A stretch of DNA of 64,000 nt, taken from the NCBI GenBank assembly GCA_028335825.1, contig JAIOKI010000008.1, positions 310,001-374,000 of the forward strand, in the 5' to 3' direction. Shown here piece after piece: positions 26,300-40,200 of the stretch; position 1 is the first letter of the stretch; each line of letters opens with the position of its first letter. Made by a program: the position numbers and the translations under genes. The stretch comes from Nosema muscidifuracis. Its lineage: Eukaryota; Microsporidia; Nosematidae. Under the pieces are notes generated by a model, which made no database searches, was not told the DNA's origin, and saw nothing but the letters and a program-made list of their open reading frames with translations.

Positions 26300-28200
26300 T
26301 TCATCATAAATTATTAAGTAAGATAACATAAAGATTCTGTATTTTATAACTTTTAGATTCTTTGTTACAATTTCATTATTTCTACTTAATTTTAACGTTT
26401 CATTACTATAACAATAAATTATTGAATTACAAAAATTTTCATTTAATTAAATTACTTCACTTCTACTATTAAAAGTTTATTATATTATCAATGTGAACTT
26501 GCTTTTACTAATACTTTAGATTCCCTATCACAATCTTAAGTTATAATAAAATTTATATCTGTCTTATTATATTATAATATTGATATTAATTTCATATCTA
26601 CTATACCTTTCTTTAATCTATTTTTGATTGATAATGACTTGAATATACTTCTTTAACTAAATAAAGATTGAAAATATCTAAGTTAATACTGCTTGCGTAA
26701 TATTATATTATCATTAATCAAATCTATCCTTATATATTTTTTAGAAAATGTTTTAATCGTTATTATTAGGTGTTTACTGTATTGATTAATAACTTAAATA
26801 AAGCTTCTTTTTCAGACACAGAGTAATTTCTTTTTTTTTGACTTTCAATTAGATTAAGAAACTTACACCGTATTTTTTCGTTATATTCTTGTGATAATAT
26901 TGACTCACATCATATTTAAAGACATTTGTTATCAAAATCAAGGCTGTATTAATATCTGAAATTCTAAACAATACAAAATGTATTTGTTTCATTATAATAT
27001 GCAATTATCTTCAAGATATCTTGTTATCATAGCAATTCTTCATTTAGCTACTTGTTCTTTAAATTTTAGTATGTCATATAATTCTTTTATATACAATGCA
27101 CAATAATTTAATAGTCTCAATATCAGTCGTAATTCTTAATTAATGATATTATCTGTAATATGTGACACAAAAATTTAATATTCACATTTCTTCTTATTTA
27201 ATGCTTCCAAAACTAAAGTCACGTTCTTTTCATCATTCTTTACTCTCACACTAAAATGAGTATGTTATCTAAATATACAACTACTATTTTATAGAAGAAT
27301 TTACTTAATAAGTTATTCATTATTCTCTAAAATCTAACTTATTTATTCACAAAGTTCAATGGCATTTTAAAAACTCAGAAAGATCATCGTGTATGTAGAG
27401 CTGTTTTATATCTACTAGAAACCATTATTTTACAATAATTTTACATTATAGTTCACCTATATTCTATGTATCTTTGAACTTATTGTTATATGCTTGTATT
27501 GTGAGATTCGTATCGGCATCAATAATTTCTAAACTTATCAGATTATTTGATTGTATAAAATAATGTCTAAAATGTTCAAACTATATTTTGGGATTTTTGT
27601 TTGTCTATGAATATCAGAAAAAATAATTATTTTTTTGTCAATTTTATTCTATCATTCACTGACTCTTTTTATTTTCAATGGACCTTATTTTTTATTCAAC
27701 TCTCTAAATTTATTGAAATGTTTTTTCTAATAAAAGAAAATGACTTTAGTTTTTTAACATATTTTGTCAATCATAAACTCTTCCCGTATACACTTCTTAC
27801 TTCTTTTTCATAATTTTAATTTTTATGTTTCTATACAAGTTGTAATATTGTCTTTGATAATCTTTAATGCGAATTCACTAATAAAATATTTGATGTTTGA
27901 TTAGTTATACTGCTTTGTACAGATTTAAAAAGAAATATTACCTCCTATAATCTTTATTTATATATATTGTATTAATTAACAAATGAGTTTCTTATTTTGA
28001 TTTTTGCGAAAAAAATTATTATTGTCGTATCCTGTAAGCAAACTGTTGCTAGTGATAAATGATTTCATTATTATTTAAAATAATTTCCTTCAATATTTTT
28101 TGATGAATCAGTGAAGATTCCATTAGTTAGTTGGTTATCAATTAATCAGAACTAGTTTTATTAGAGTAAAGGAAATCATTTGGTTCTCACAAGAATCGAC
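26300..28200 (-). mobile_element. Ancient Ty3/gypsy-type LTR fossil in spacer (minus strand)
   Basis: A clear RT stretch with the YLDDIL-type catalytic box lies near 27.25 kb, and the preceding RT region is at 27.3-27.5 kb. Weaker pol-like sequence extends to about 28.2 kb. It is very old, with many breaks, and its ends are undefined. Confidence 0.6.
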
Positions 28201-28455
28201 AAGTCATTTCTTTCTTAAGCTGACCTATTACTTTTTTATAAGTTAAAAAACTTAATATAAAACAGTTAAATTTCTTTTTTTATACCTTCCCCTAGTTTAT
28301 GAAAAAAATACATGACTGAAAATATAATATTGCAAAATTTATTAATTATCAAAACATATAAAGTCTAAAATTTCTTCAATTAAAATATCTCTAAAAAGTA
28401 ATTTAAATCTAAAAACATAATTTTTTGTAACAAAATATATTAAATTATTATTTCA

Positions 28456-29110
28456 CATTATATTTCTTTTTATAACAGACCACATACTCTCAATAGTTTG
28501 TGTATTTGCATAAGTGTCTGTATCAGCAAAAAACTGAATGATTTATAGTTTCATATCGAAAACCTAAATCAGCACATATTTTTTAATGTTTAAATAACCT
28601 CGCCATATGTCTGCTAAATAGTTATACTAGATGCAATTTTTCTTCGAATTATCTAATTCAATGTATTTTGCTAACAATATTAGACGATTTTGAAAAAAGT
28701 TATGCAGCTGATCTATTACTCCATAGTGCATTGCCCAAACCTGATACTTATTTTTAACCAGATCGATTTCATATATTTCAACAATACATCCTTCATCACT
28801 AATTTGCTGTGAATAGAAAATTAGAAGCTAATTATCGAAGCGACCATACCACATTGTTATCACTAATTGAAAAAGATAATTCCATGGCTAAGGATCGATT
28901 TGAACTATATTTGCGCCACACACATAATATAATAAGAAGTTATTTTACGCTTAGATGTGCATGATGAAAAAATTTTGTTTGAGTAAACTGGAGTAATTCG
29001 AACATTTTTTATTACGCCTACGATAACAATGATATTTATATAAGTCTTTGGTTAAAACACTTACTGCACATTGAAAATTTCAGAATTTCATGTTAAAATA
29101 AAACTCTATC
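28456..29110 (-). pseudogene. Merlin/ISXO2-like DDE transposase, dead
   Basis: The minus strand reads as an ISXO2/Merlin-family transposase with stops. At about 29.0-29.1 kb is the N-terminal zinc-ribbon remnant (KDLYKYHCYRRR). Near 28.80 kb is the IVEIYEIDL segment, which matches the first catalytic Asp region (family: VEIDES). Near 28.6 kb is DIWRGYLN (family: D.WRGY). At 28456-28530 is TIESMWSVIKRN, which holds the third catalytic acidic residue (Glu). Several in-frame stops and probable frameshifts make it non-functional. Terminal inverted repeats could not be found by eye. Merlin elements are known in Nosema genomes. Confidence 0.75.
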
Positions 29111-32100
29111 AACAACTTTTCATCATAAATAATATTTTTAAATCGAATTTAAACTTTAGATACTATAAAATTATTACTTTTTCAAAAAAGTGTGGAGAAG
29201 AGTAAAAAAGAAATTTAGTCATAAAATCCATACCGTATATTATTTATGAACATTTTGATAATTATATGCTGGGTATAAATATTTTATGTTTAAACCAACA
29301 GCACTTCATTCAAAATTATCTTCTACTATAATATTTAGTTGGGAAGCATATTTCTCGATCATCATTTTCCTATACTCACACTGTAAGCATTTTTCCTAAT
29401 ATACACGTGACTATTCTTTGCATCTTGTATTTAGTTACATATGTTTTTGTCTTAATGATCACCATATTCTTCTTTTTAAATATAAATTCATCTCTTTTAT
29501 TGCTTTTCGTTTATTAATTTTTTATTTCTTCAAATTGCTCCTACTTTACTTTTTACGAGATCAGCGTATAAAAGATGCCATTCATATTTTTAAATGAAAT
29601 AGATTGTTATACAAATTACAACTTTATTAATTTTTATCTTAATAGGCATACTCTTGCATACTTCTACTAAGTCTTTCCACCAAAACATCTGAAAAATGAT
29701 AAAAATGCGTAATGTATTAGACTTTTACATTTTTTCTTTGGTACAACTTTTCATTTCTTTACTCAGATTCTTTTGATTTATCTCATAAACTTATCATTTT
29801 TTAACAAGTACCCGCATAATTAATTGATTACTGTTATAATATAAGTTCTTTTTTATCGGTCAGATATATCAAATGTGACCTATTCACCTTTTCATAAGAT
29901 TCTACAAATGTAATTTTTTGTTACTCTAAAAAATAATGAGCTAAATATTCTAGAAACCTAATTCAACTTATTAGTATAATTTCTGCTGAAAAATCATTAT
30001 TTTAGGTCTTATACTGTATATTGCACGAATTATCACTCGGTATATTAAATATTGCTTTATTATTTTCCACTAATCTCAGGATGTATAAACTGTAACAATT
30101 CAACATCAAGTTAAAAAGGTTAGCATTCAGACCAATCAGCTTGAATTCAATTATCTAAAGAGTACATGAAATTATCAAAATTGTTCTCCTTCAGTTTCTA
30201 GTTTTCTCATATTACCGACTACATTGTATAATTAAGCATCGATTTTCTTATGTGGTTTATTATTACTGAATACAGAAATCAGTCTCATATATACAACCTC
30301 TTTTGAAATCTTTTCTTGTTTTTACAGAAAAAAACTTTAACTTGACTTCCTTAATCCAAAAATGATATATAGATCCAAATCATTGCAACTTAAACACAAA
30401 CTTATAACTTCTTTCGCCATAGTTACTTTCATAAATTAGTTGAGAAATTGGAAATCATTTCTTGTAATTACCATCATATAATAAAGAATAGACTGTAGGT
30501 AGTTTAAACTTCTAATCATTCGATTATACTCATATTAGATGTTCACATTACACTGCTTTTTATTTTTATTCATAGACTTAACTTTGTATATATTATTGCA
30601 TTAATAATGTGAAATTTATACTTAATGATAAATTCAAACATAAAATGCTCTCGAGTGTATGAAATTCGGATCTGAAATTAAATACTAGATCACATATATT
30701 CTACAATATTTCTATCAATATCACATAATTTAATACTAAAATAGTGTGACATCAATTGCAATTTTTTTATATTTTTTATCATTTAAGATTCTATTTTTAT
30801 GACCTTATCTTTGTCGGTCATCTAAATTTTTTTGATCGAGCTTTTACTTTTAACTCTCAATAAACTTTGATATCGTTTGTATCTCTCATGATTTATAAAT
30901 TTATATAATCTCGTTTCGTCTCCAAACTCTTTTCACATTTTAAATGTCACAGTGCAATTTCTTTTAATTCTCATTATCTTGAAGTGCTTATCCAGCGCTA
31001 GTGAATCAGACTTGCAGAAAAAATAATAAATCTGATCTTCATCTGATAATTATAAAACATGAAAGTAAATATGCTCTTTTAACTCGTGCAAAATGTTTGG
31101 CTTAACGATTTCGATTTTCATATTCTACACCATACACTTTTTAGATATTAAATAAACCCAAAAATTATTTATTTTTGTATTTACATCTTATAACTAAACA
31201 GGCCAAATGTCATTTGTAAGCTGTACTCTACCTACTTCGGTAAACACAGATCTTTTATTTTAATATCGCTGTTTTCTTTTCTCTGTTTTATTCTTTTTTA
31301 GTTCTCATTATTTATATAAAAATAATAATAATTAAAATATACTAGGAATATTTTTAAAGAGCAATATCTCTGGAACTTACACTTTCGATCTTATTCTTTT
31401 AAATAAGCGTTGTCTTTCTTCATTTCTATGTTCACATTATATATTATAAGATTAACGGATGGCATTACTATATTGAGAATTTTGGTTCTGATTATTACTT
31501 TTAGAACTTATTATATAATATAGAATGTCTCAACTATATATATATAGCTGAACTTTAATCTAAAAACATGTATTAATACTTCAATTTTATTTTCAAAACT
31601 CTTGGTTATTGCTATTTTAAAATCTGTTAAAGCATTTTTAATAATTCGCTTTTTTCTGCGAGAATATTAAAGTTTTTTTCATATGTTCACGAACTTTTTT
31701 TGGAAATAGAAATATGTGAATAAAATTTACTTATGAAATGCCACACATGATGTAAAACCAATAAATACTTAAAGAATAACTTAAGAGAATGAATAATGAT
31801 TTAATAAAGACAAACTTTTTTATATTATTTGATTTTATTTCATACTCTTGGTATCTCAGTAATGCAATTTTATATTCTGCAAATCTTCTTGAGCGATATT
31901 GTTTATTTAGCCTTCTCATTACTTTTATCTCTTACTCAAAGATTTTACATTTTTTAGATTAGAATTTCTTCAACAATGCTATTTGTCTCTTTAATTTTAC
32001 TGTATTACTACTCTGAGAAACAGGACTTAGTCTTTGATGCTAATTTTATATAGTCGACATTCACACTTAAAAACAGCTGCAACTAGCTTTTCCTTAATTT

Positions 32101-35100
32101 TAGGTTTTTAACTAACTTCTCAATACTTTGAGAAAATTTATATTGTTCTTCTTTAACATTGAATTTATCTAAGAAAGCGAGGCATATGACTTTGTTTTAT
32201 CAATATTTGTAATTTTCTTATTCTGTTTGCTTGAAAATAAAGCCTCATTTTGCCAATTAATAATCACGTCATTCCTATTTAAATTTATACTTTTTATCTC
32301 TGTTTTACAAATATTGTATTTAACGTCTAATTCTAGTCCATAAATACTATCTGCTGTGATTTTGAATGTATTTTTTGACTTATCTTATTATTTACAATTA
32401 GTCTCTACCTTGCTGTAATTAAAATCTGAAGATTTATGTGAGACGATCCTTAAAGTATATTTATTTGAAATAGAATTTTTTACCATACCCAAATAATAAT
32501 TGTGTGTAATTCTTAAATGTATTTATTATTATTATAATAATTGTGAGTGAAATTTATTTTCAATAAATAACTAAAGAAAACAAATACTAAAAAGTATCAT
32601 GTTGTGTTTAAAGATCAATTTGAAAGATTAGTGGTTATTCACTCATTGAAATATATGCTAATTTAGTCGGAAATGATGTAAGACATAATGCTATTGGTGA
32701 ATCGTTTATATAAAACTATAAACAAGAAAGTTATCAAAATAAACATTTTAACATCACGCAATATTTGACTGTGTGTATTTTATAAATAAAAAATATTTAA
32801 AGAACGGTACACAAAATGAAGAAAACCTACAACGACGTAAACAATAAATCTTTCAAATAAAACATCCTTTACATGATACTACTTGAAACAATACTTTCGT
32901 TTTTTTCACATCAATCAATGTTACAATATACCAAGATACAATATTGTTGTTAAAGTTATAAAATTTATATTGAGGCATCTTTTTATACCTACAACTAAGT
33001 CAAAGGATAACTATTTAATTTGGGTATTAATCATATTTGACTTTTGTATTCCAAACTTGTGACTTCAGTATAGCGTTATTAGCAGGTAATCGACCTGAGG
33101 GTAGAAAATCCTTTAATATGCATACTAACAAGCCTAAAGTGGTAAAATTAACAGTATGTTTTTATGACATGTTTTCTTCTATGTTCTTATTATCAGCTAT
33201 CCGCTTGTGACTTGCATTTTTGAACATTATTCATTTTCTCTCTCCTGGAGTAAAATTAAGATAATATCTATATAAAATAAATAATAATGATGCTTAAAGT
33301 TGCTTCTTCGGTAATTTTTTTGTTATTATAAGCTTCACTTGTTGTACCCAAGAGGGGTGAGTATATGCGGTTAGCCATAGTCAGGCTTTCTAGAGCCATA
33401 TTTAGTACTCTGAATTGTGCATATACCTCGATACAGCTGTCTAGCTTGATCTAATTTCTGTATTTGCTAGATTATTAAACTAAGAAATAACAGAATTAGA
33501 AATCTCGGGATAATATAAGTCTTAAAATCATAGGTATAAAATGTTAGCTAATCACTGTGCGTCACTAACTATTTTTATAGAATAGCTATTCCTTATTTTT
33601 TGACATTGAAAGCTTATTTATATAAATCATTTTTACAAGAACTATAAAGCCGAATAAAAACATATGTACAACATAAAGTATTTATTAAGATGAAAATAAA
33701 AATTGAGGAAAAATTATTAAGATAAAAGGATTTATGAGTTCCAACAAAAAAATCGACTCTGAAGCAATTAGTGGATAGAGCTAAAATCCATGAAAAATAT
33801 AACTAATAATTATATTTAAATGTGAAAGAACTAAACTTAAATTTTACAAATTTAGAGAGAAGATTTAATAAACTACCTTCAGATTTAAATGTTCTAGACA
33901 GCTTAAAAAATATTATCGATCAATGACTATAAGATTACGTTTTTTATATTCCTTGTCTTAATGTTAAGCAATAACATTTTTTTATTTAAATTCAATTTAA
34001 TTTATTTAATAAAACTTTATTGAAATAATTTCTAAAAAAGGAGAATGTGAAAGAGACTGAAAATATTAAAATTGGCAAATTAATAGAACCAAAATAAAGC
34101 TGTATTAAAAATGGTCATGTTACCATAAGAAATCTCAGATATAAACATACAATTTTTTATTAGCAGTGAGCTCAATTTTAAAATCGACTTATAAAATAAA
34201 TAAGTTGTTAATAAAAAACAAATGAATAAAAATAAGCTTAATCTGTTCTTAAAACGACACTTTATAGAATTAAAATTTTGGAGATTCAACAAACTATGAA
34301 TTGCGTAATCGTAATTATAGACACGAATTTGAAAAATATAATTGTTAATTATGTATAAATTAGATCTATATGAATGTATCAAATAAAAATTTAATACAAT
34401 TACAAGAAATCTTTATATAATTACAGTAAAACAATATACATCGAATATTTTTTGTAAAAAATAAATTTCAAATACCACATTTTCAAATCTTGTGAACATT
34501 ATATGATGCTGCTGTATCGGAAGAACTGTTTTTTAATAAATAACTGTTACTTTCATATTTCTTTGAAGCTCTGATAAATATAAAAACTCAAATAGTTTTC
34601 AGTTTGAAATGCTTTATGATTGATATCAATTTCGCTTTATTTAGACACTCAGATTTGATAATCAACATATTTATTTGAAGTTCTCATACATTTCTGCTTA
34701 TTTATGATAATACTCTGATAGAGAAACATTATTGGCATAAAGTCTTATTGGTTATTAATCATGTGCAAACTTAGTCTCACAATTTATAACTTCCTTTCCT
34801 AACAAATAACTTATCACGATTTATATCACCAGATACAGTAAAAAATTCTTAATTTTTTTCTAGATTTATGTATTTTGATTTTCTTTGTGGATATTGTGAT
34901 TGAAAATTATAAACATCCTCATCTTATAAATCATAAAATTGTGAAGAATACGAATGTTAATGATAACAATAAGTTTAAAAAAATCATTCAAGATTGGATA
35001 AATTGTTCACAAAGAATATTAAAATGGAATTAGCGAGAAAAAAGTATAATATGCAATTTTTAAAAATGACAACCAAGGAGAAGTTGATTGAAATCTTAAG

Positions 35101-36500
35101 TCAAAAGGAATATTATTTGTCAAATGACTCAAAAAATTAAAAATAAAAAACTTAACGAAATTTGTTATGAATCATGAAAAGAAAAGGATATTGGGTCTTT
35201 AGGGAAAACAATGTCATTTAGTATTTTTTTAGAATAAAAACGAAAACAACATATGTTTATTTTATGAAAACTATAGACAGATATAGTAAGAAACTGAAAT
35301 TAAAAGAAGATTTTATTCTCTAAATAACAGAAAGACTTAATAAGAAATAAAAAGAAAATTGATTTAACAATTTTCGGAGAAAAATATGAACAAAATCTTC
35401 ATATGAGAAGATAAAAAAGACAGATATTAAAGAAGATGAGCCTATGTTACAAAAAAGAAACTAAGGAAAAACTTAAGAAAAATAAATCTAAAACAATATG
35501 CAAAAAAAGAAAATCTTTGATGCAATAGAAGACGGAGATTTACTAGATAAATATAAATTACGTATTTATTATTATATTTTTTTCTGTATTGAATGACACG
35601 AGTATGAAAGAAAATAATAACCTTAAGAGCGCTACACAACTTTAGCTATAGAATGTATCAAGATAAGACAAGGAAAAGTAGATCGGTTGTCTGATAAAAT
35701 GATATCAAACGGATTGCACGAAAATCAAATCGACTTGCTGGATAAAAACCATGAAGAAAGATTTTAGAATTAACGAAATTATTATTTATTTCATACAAAA
35801 TCCCGGGATTTAAAAATTAAAAAATATACATTTTGAAATTAATATCGAAATTCTTCTTAGATACTCTGTATAAATCCAAGTAGTATGAAGATACGACAAC
35901 AATAATAATCATTGCTAACATTTTTTCGTTAATATTTTTACTTTTAAGTTTTATCTTAAATTAATTATTCAGAGACTAATTTATTGCTTCAATTAATGAA
36001 TTACCCAACTATATTACTACACAAATTCTTATTTTATAGATTTCCTAGGATTTCTATGATAATTGTGCAAAAATAATAATCTAAATTTATATTTCTATTC
36101 TCTCACCATTTTAAATTATAAGGATATAAAAATAGAAATTTAAAAATGTCTTCAATAATGATCACTTTCATTCAAAAAGGAAAATGGTAAAGATTTTTTG
36201 CGATGCTTTAATGTTGAAAGAAAGAATAAATTTAAGAAATATAGAAATGAAAATTTTATTAAGGATATTAAGGTATAAAAGTAGAAGCTTTTACCACATT
36301 TATCTCCTAAAATGGTAATTTGTTTGATAAAAACTTATATTTATCATTTAACATTATTTATAAATCTTGTTTATATACTTTTATTCTCATATAAAATACC
36401 TTGTTCAATAAAATATTGTTTGGGTCTTATGATAGAAATATTTCCAGGTGTGAATAAAAATAAAAAATTTAGAAGATAATTTTTGTAGATATTCCATATA
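29111..36500. other. AT-rich spacer interior without genes
   Basis: No convincing gene or RNA. Minus-strand fragments near 32.2-32.3 kb resemble the protease-to-RT junction of a Ty3/gypsy element, but too weakly to bound. The longest open frames (62-100 codons, e.g. 34080-34382) are Phe/Leu/Ile/Tyr-rich, as expected of random AT-rich DNA. I saw no telomeric repeat array by eye. Confidence 0.45.
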
Positions 36501-36559
36501 AGCTACAAAAAATTACAAATCTAAGGTTGAAGCAGAAAAGTGATCACTAGAAAGACAAT

Positions 36560-37440
36560 ATATAATACTAATAGAACATTATGAATAAATAATTTTGAAC
36601 TGGTGTTACAACAGATAGTAGAATAAGACTAATAATAAATCTTGTGAGTTTTAACTAATTAGTAGTACCTGAAACTTTTTCGCCTAATACTGATAAAATA
36701 ATTAATAATTTGAAGTATCAAAGATATTTTACTAAAATTGAAATAAAAAGACTCATTCAGATTGTGAAAAACGAGAAATATTGGTATAGAACAATGTTTA
36801 AAATAGAAAACAAGATATATTACGAATAAGAATATCAAGGTGTTCAGAAACTCATTTGTGATAAAAAATATAAATAAATTGTTGATAGACATATAAAAGT
36901 ATGCTTTATTTTACGATACAGAAACATTGCCAATTGTAGACAAAAATAGAGTTAAATGAAGAGGAAAATTTGAAAACGTTTTTGATCATAGAAAAATCTT
37001 TAGGAGAAACAATATTGCAACAACAAGATTTTAAAAGAGATTCGATTTCATTTGCATCATGAACAATGGTTTTGGTGGAAAGGAATTATTTAACTAGTTA
37101 AAAAAATGTTAGCTGTCTCATAGGCAATTACAAACTTTAAAATTTTTTTATTATGCATATAATTCAAATTAGCGACCAATTATAAATCGCTAAAAGCTTT
37201 AGATGACAGAAGAATAGATCAAAAAAATTAATATTCATTTTTAAAATAGAATATAGAAACTATTTCCAAATTACATATTTCAACGGTATAAGTTCAACAG
37301 AAACCATTTAAAAGGTTAATATGATTATAAATATTAGAAATAAATCAAAAAAGTAAGATATTTTAGATTTTCATAAAAGGCTTGTGTTTAGATGACCGAA
37401 GATTATATTATAAAAATACAAAAGTTTCAATATAAGATAT
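36560..37440 (+). mobile_element. Ancient Ty3/gypsy-type LTR fossil next to right arm (plus strand)
   Basis: Plus-strand RNase H region near 37.03-37.2 kb, with family-typical residues (SFAS, ERNYLTS and a TDH-like box), preceded by weaker RT-like sequence. It is very old, with many breaks. Its position mirrors the LTR fossil beside the left arm, but sequence identity across the two is not obvious. Confidence 0.6.
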
Positions 37441-37449
37441 TATTAGAAT

Positions 37450-38712
37450 AATATAGAATATTGATTTATGATATGCCATTAAGAAGTGTAAGAATGTGAA
37501 GATCTTGAGAGATATTTATAAGAAAAAACACAATTGTTGAAAATGTAGATAATATTGAAAGGGATGAAATAGAAAAAGAAAAATCAAAGATGATTAAGAA
37601 ATAGCTATAAGTATAATAAATGAGATTTCGTCAGAAAGATAAACAAGTGAAATATTAAAAATTTTTTATAATTTAGTATATTAAAACACAAACAGAAGTA
37701 GACAAGATTGATTTTTGTAAATGGTGGATAATAATATTACTATTATATAAGGATTATGAATTAATGAACAGAATACTGGTGAATGGATTAGAGATTGAAG
37801 AACTAAAGAAATTTAAGAAAGTATTTTACAGCTATAAAGAAGAGCTAAAGTATTGAAATTAGAAAATTGTAGAATAAAGATAATTAGAGGAGTTAAGATT
37901 GCAAAAAAATAGAATAGTGTATTTTTTTAGGATTGATGAAAAATACTGAAGAAATAAAGATATTCAATTTAATTAGATGTTTACTTCTAATTAATAGTCA
38001 AATATTATTTCTTATGTACATTATCAAAATACATAAGCCTTTTTATAACATGAGATACCAAGATCAATACAAATTCACAGAATGATTATTACTAGTAAAT
38101 AACAGATCTATAAACAATAAATATAAAGTAATGTAGTTACTATACCAAGTCAAACTATCCCATCTACATCACAAAGAAATAAAACTAATATATCATTACC
38201 AAAGAATAAATATACACACAGTACATGTTGCATACATACCTCATCAATAAAATATTTTACATCTTCAAGTAACAAAACCCATCAAAAACCAAACCATCGT
38301 TACGGTCTCACATTACTGTTCACACAAGTAATCACCACGATCACTTCAACAACCAACGTCCCAGCACGTTCACAGGATGGTCACCATTCTCAATCCTTAA
38401 CTGGACACTCCAATCAACTTCTCGTTGTTCAACACAACCACCAGGTTGTAACTCTTTTTATACAACATATATATCATACTAGTACACTCAATCACACTAC
38501 ATATAACCTGTCAAAAATCATAAATCAGCAATTAATTATTAATTCTGATTTGTCAATTTAATTTATCACTAGATTAAATAATACACAATGTAAATTATTT
38601 ATTACTCATGTTGTAGTTTTCGTATGTTATATTGCACTGATTGATTGAGAGATTAAGATTTCTGAGACTAGATTAATACTGACTAGAATGTAGATATGTT
38701 ATTTTGTATGTA
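37450..38712 (+). other. rDNA upstream spacer, right
   Basis: Same content as the left spacer: AT-rich inner part (37450 to about 38200), then a conserved block at about 38280-38460 that includes the 5S-like stretch on the minus strand, then the sequence leading to the SSU 5' end. No ORF. Confidence 0.6.
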
Positions 38713-39950
38713 CACCAGGTTGATTCTGCCTGACGTAGACGCTATTCCCTAAGATTAACCCATGCATGTTTTTGAAGAAGTATCTGAAAAATGGACTGCT
38801 CAGTAATACTCACTTTATTTTATGTATATTGATGATAACTACGTTAAAGTGTAGATAATTGTATACAGTAAGAGTGAGACCTATCAGCTAGTTGTTAAGG
38901 TAATGGCTTAACAAGGCATTAACGGGTAACGGTATTACTTTGTAATATTCCGGAGAAGGAGCCTGAGAGACGGCTACTAAGTCTAAGGATTGCAGCAGGG
39001 GCGAAACTTGACCTATGGATTTTGTCTGAGGCAGTTATGGGAAGTAATAGATATTGTTTCATATTGTAAAAACATATGAGGTGATTAATTGGAGGGCAAA
39101 TCAAGTGCCAGCAGCCGCGGTAATACTTGTTCCAAGAGTGTGTATGATGATTGATGCAGTTAAAAAGTCCGTAGTTTATTTTTAAGAAGCAATATGAGGT
39201 GTACTGTATAGTTGGGAGAGAGATGAAATGTGACGACCCTGACTGGACGAACAGAAGCGAAAGCTGTACACTTGTATGTATTTTTTGAACAAGGACGTAA
39301 GCTGGAGGATCGAAGATGATTAGATACCATTGTAGTTCCAGCAGTAAACTATGCCGACGATGTGATATGAGTATTTGTATTACATAATAGAAATTAGAGT
39401 TTTTTGGCTCTGGGGATAGTATGATCGCAAGATTGAAAATTAAAGAAATTGACGGAAGAATACCACAAGGAGTGGATTGTGCGGTTTAATTTGACTCAAC
39501 GCGAGGTAACTTACCAATATTTTATTATTCAGCGAGAATGTTATTTGAGAATGATAATAGTGGTGCATGGCCGTTTTCAATGGATGCTGTGAAGTTTTGA
39601 TTAATTTCAACAAGACGTGAGACCCTTATAGACAGACACAATCAGTGTAGGAAGGAAAGGATTAAAACAGGTCCGTTATGCCCTCAGACATTTTGGGCTG
39701 CACGCGCAATACAATAGATATGAATCTTTATGGGATAATATTTTGTAAGAGATATTTGAACTTGGAATTGCTAGTAAATTTTATTAAATAAGTAGAATTG
39801 AATGTGTCCCTGTTCTTTGTACACACCGCCCGTCGCTATCTAAGATGATATATGTTGTGAAATTAGTGTAAACTACTTGAACAAGATGTATTAGATCTGA
39901 TATAAGTCGTAACATGGTTGCTGTTGGAGAACCATTAGCAGGATCATATC
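38713..39950 (+). rRNA. Small-subunit rRNA, right copy
   Basis: 5' end CACCAGGTTGATTCTGCC, 530-loop near 39.11 kb, GTACACACCGCCCGTCGC near 39.82 kb, and 3' end GGATCAT at about 39947. Length is about 1,235 nt. It carries ATTAACGGG at 38918-38926, where the left copy has AGTAACGGG, a change inside a normally conserved stretch. Confidence 0.95.
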
Positions 39951-40200
39951 GAGTAACAGTTATTATACTAATGTATTTATATATATATGTTATACTATTA
40001 TATATTTATATATATATATTGTTATACTAATGTATATTTATTATATTAGATTATACTAATATGTATTTATATATATATAGATTATACTAATATGTATTTA
40101 TATATATATGTTATACTAATATATTTATATATTTATGTTATACTAATATGTATTTATATATATGTTATACTAATATATTTATTTATTATTTTACCCACAC
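39951..40200 (+). other. ITS1, AT minisatellite (right)
   Basis: About 250 bp of imperfect repeats built on TTATACTAATATGTATTTATATATA, same as in the left arm. It ends with TTTTACCC just before the LSU 5' end. Confidence 0.85.

Noticed and set aside
34080-34382. 100-codon frame rich in Phe, Leu, Ile and Tyr
   Set aside because: Composition is that of random AT-rich DNA; no motif, no start box, and the surrounding DNA is decayed.
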